NCBI GenBank assembly: GCA_937900605.1
Contig: CALCDK010000020.1
Coordinates: forward strand, 1-5,635
Length of the DNA: 5,635 nt
Origin: an uncultured Olsenella sp.
Lineage (GTDB): Bacteria > Actinomycetota > Coriobacteriia > Coriobacteriales > Atopobiaceae
Direction of reading: 5' to 3'
Shown here: positions 5,609 to 5,635 of the stretch, one piece after another
Numbering within the stretch: the first letter of the stretch is position 1
Layout of the letters: every line of letters begins with the position of its first letter
The notes under the pieces: generated by a model
Database searches by the model: none
Told to the model about the DNA's origin: nothing
The model's input: only the letters and a program-made list of their open reading frames with translations
Made by a program: the position numbers and the translations under genes

Positions 5609-5635
5609 GGTCAGCGGCGTCCTGCTCTCCCACGG
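5609..5635 (-). rRNA. rrf: 5S ribosomal RNA, 3' end only (gene continues beyond the right edge)
   Basis: Minus-strand bases from 5635 read CCGTGGGAGAGCAGG and then ACGCCGCTGACC. They closely match the conserved 3' end of actinobacterial 5S rRNA (typically GTGGGAGAGTAGGACGCCGCC followed by the terminal-helix strand), with one T-to-C change in GAGAGTAGG. The 3' boundary at about 5609 is inferred from the expected terminal helix, whose 5' partner lies outside the window. The following hairpin fits the end of an rRNA operon. Recognised from memory of the consensus, not from an alignment. Confidence 0.78.

Overview
This is very GC-rich DNA in which every supported gene reads on the minus strand. 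The right edge holds the 3' end of a 5S rRNA of actinobacterial type. Together with a compact Tad pilus operon and an actinobacterial/clostridial-style RsgA, this suggests a high-GC Actinomycetota, perhaps class Coriobacteriia (an Atopobiaceae/Olsenella-like genome). The phylum rests on sequence features; the class is inference.

Layout in the direction of transcription (right to left): (1) about 5635-5609, the last 27 nt of a 5S rRNA gene; (2) 5592-5550, a perfect 20-bp inverted repeat with a 3-nt loop, taken as the rRNA operon terminator; (3) 5492-4281, rsgA, a circularly permuted GTPase of 30S subunit maturation, with a possible extended -10 promoter just upstream; (4) 4274-4163, an unusual array of degenerate 10-bp units (20-bp higher order) in the rsgA 3' untranslated region, followed by an intrinsic terminator at 4134-4101; (5) 4100-3879, a leader of about 220 nt with GC-rich inverted repeats and no recognised promoter or gene; (6) 3878 to 1, the start of a Tad (tight adherence, type IVc) pilus operon in the order cpaB/rcpC, tadZ/cpaE, tadA/cpaF, tadB. 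The last gene is cut by the left edge.

The four tad genes are tightly coupled: a 4-nt ATGA overlap, a 2-nt gap and a 22-nt overlap, each start having its own purine-rich ribosome-binding site. Together they encode the assembly core of a Flp-type pilus machine. CpaB is a membrane-anchored SAF-domain protein. TadZ is a MinD/ParA-like polar localiser. TadA is the hexameric secretion ATPase. TadB is the inner-membrane platform protein on which TadA acts. No Flp prepilin, prepilin peptidase or TadC lies in the window; tadC and flp would be expected further left.

No complete new system is evident. The least explained item is the helically phased decamer array behind rsgA. Next are the rrn-rsgA junction, the structured tad leader, and several departures from family motifs in RsgA and TadZ.
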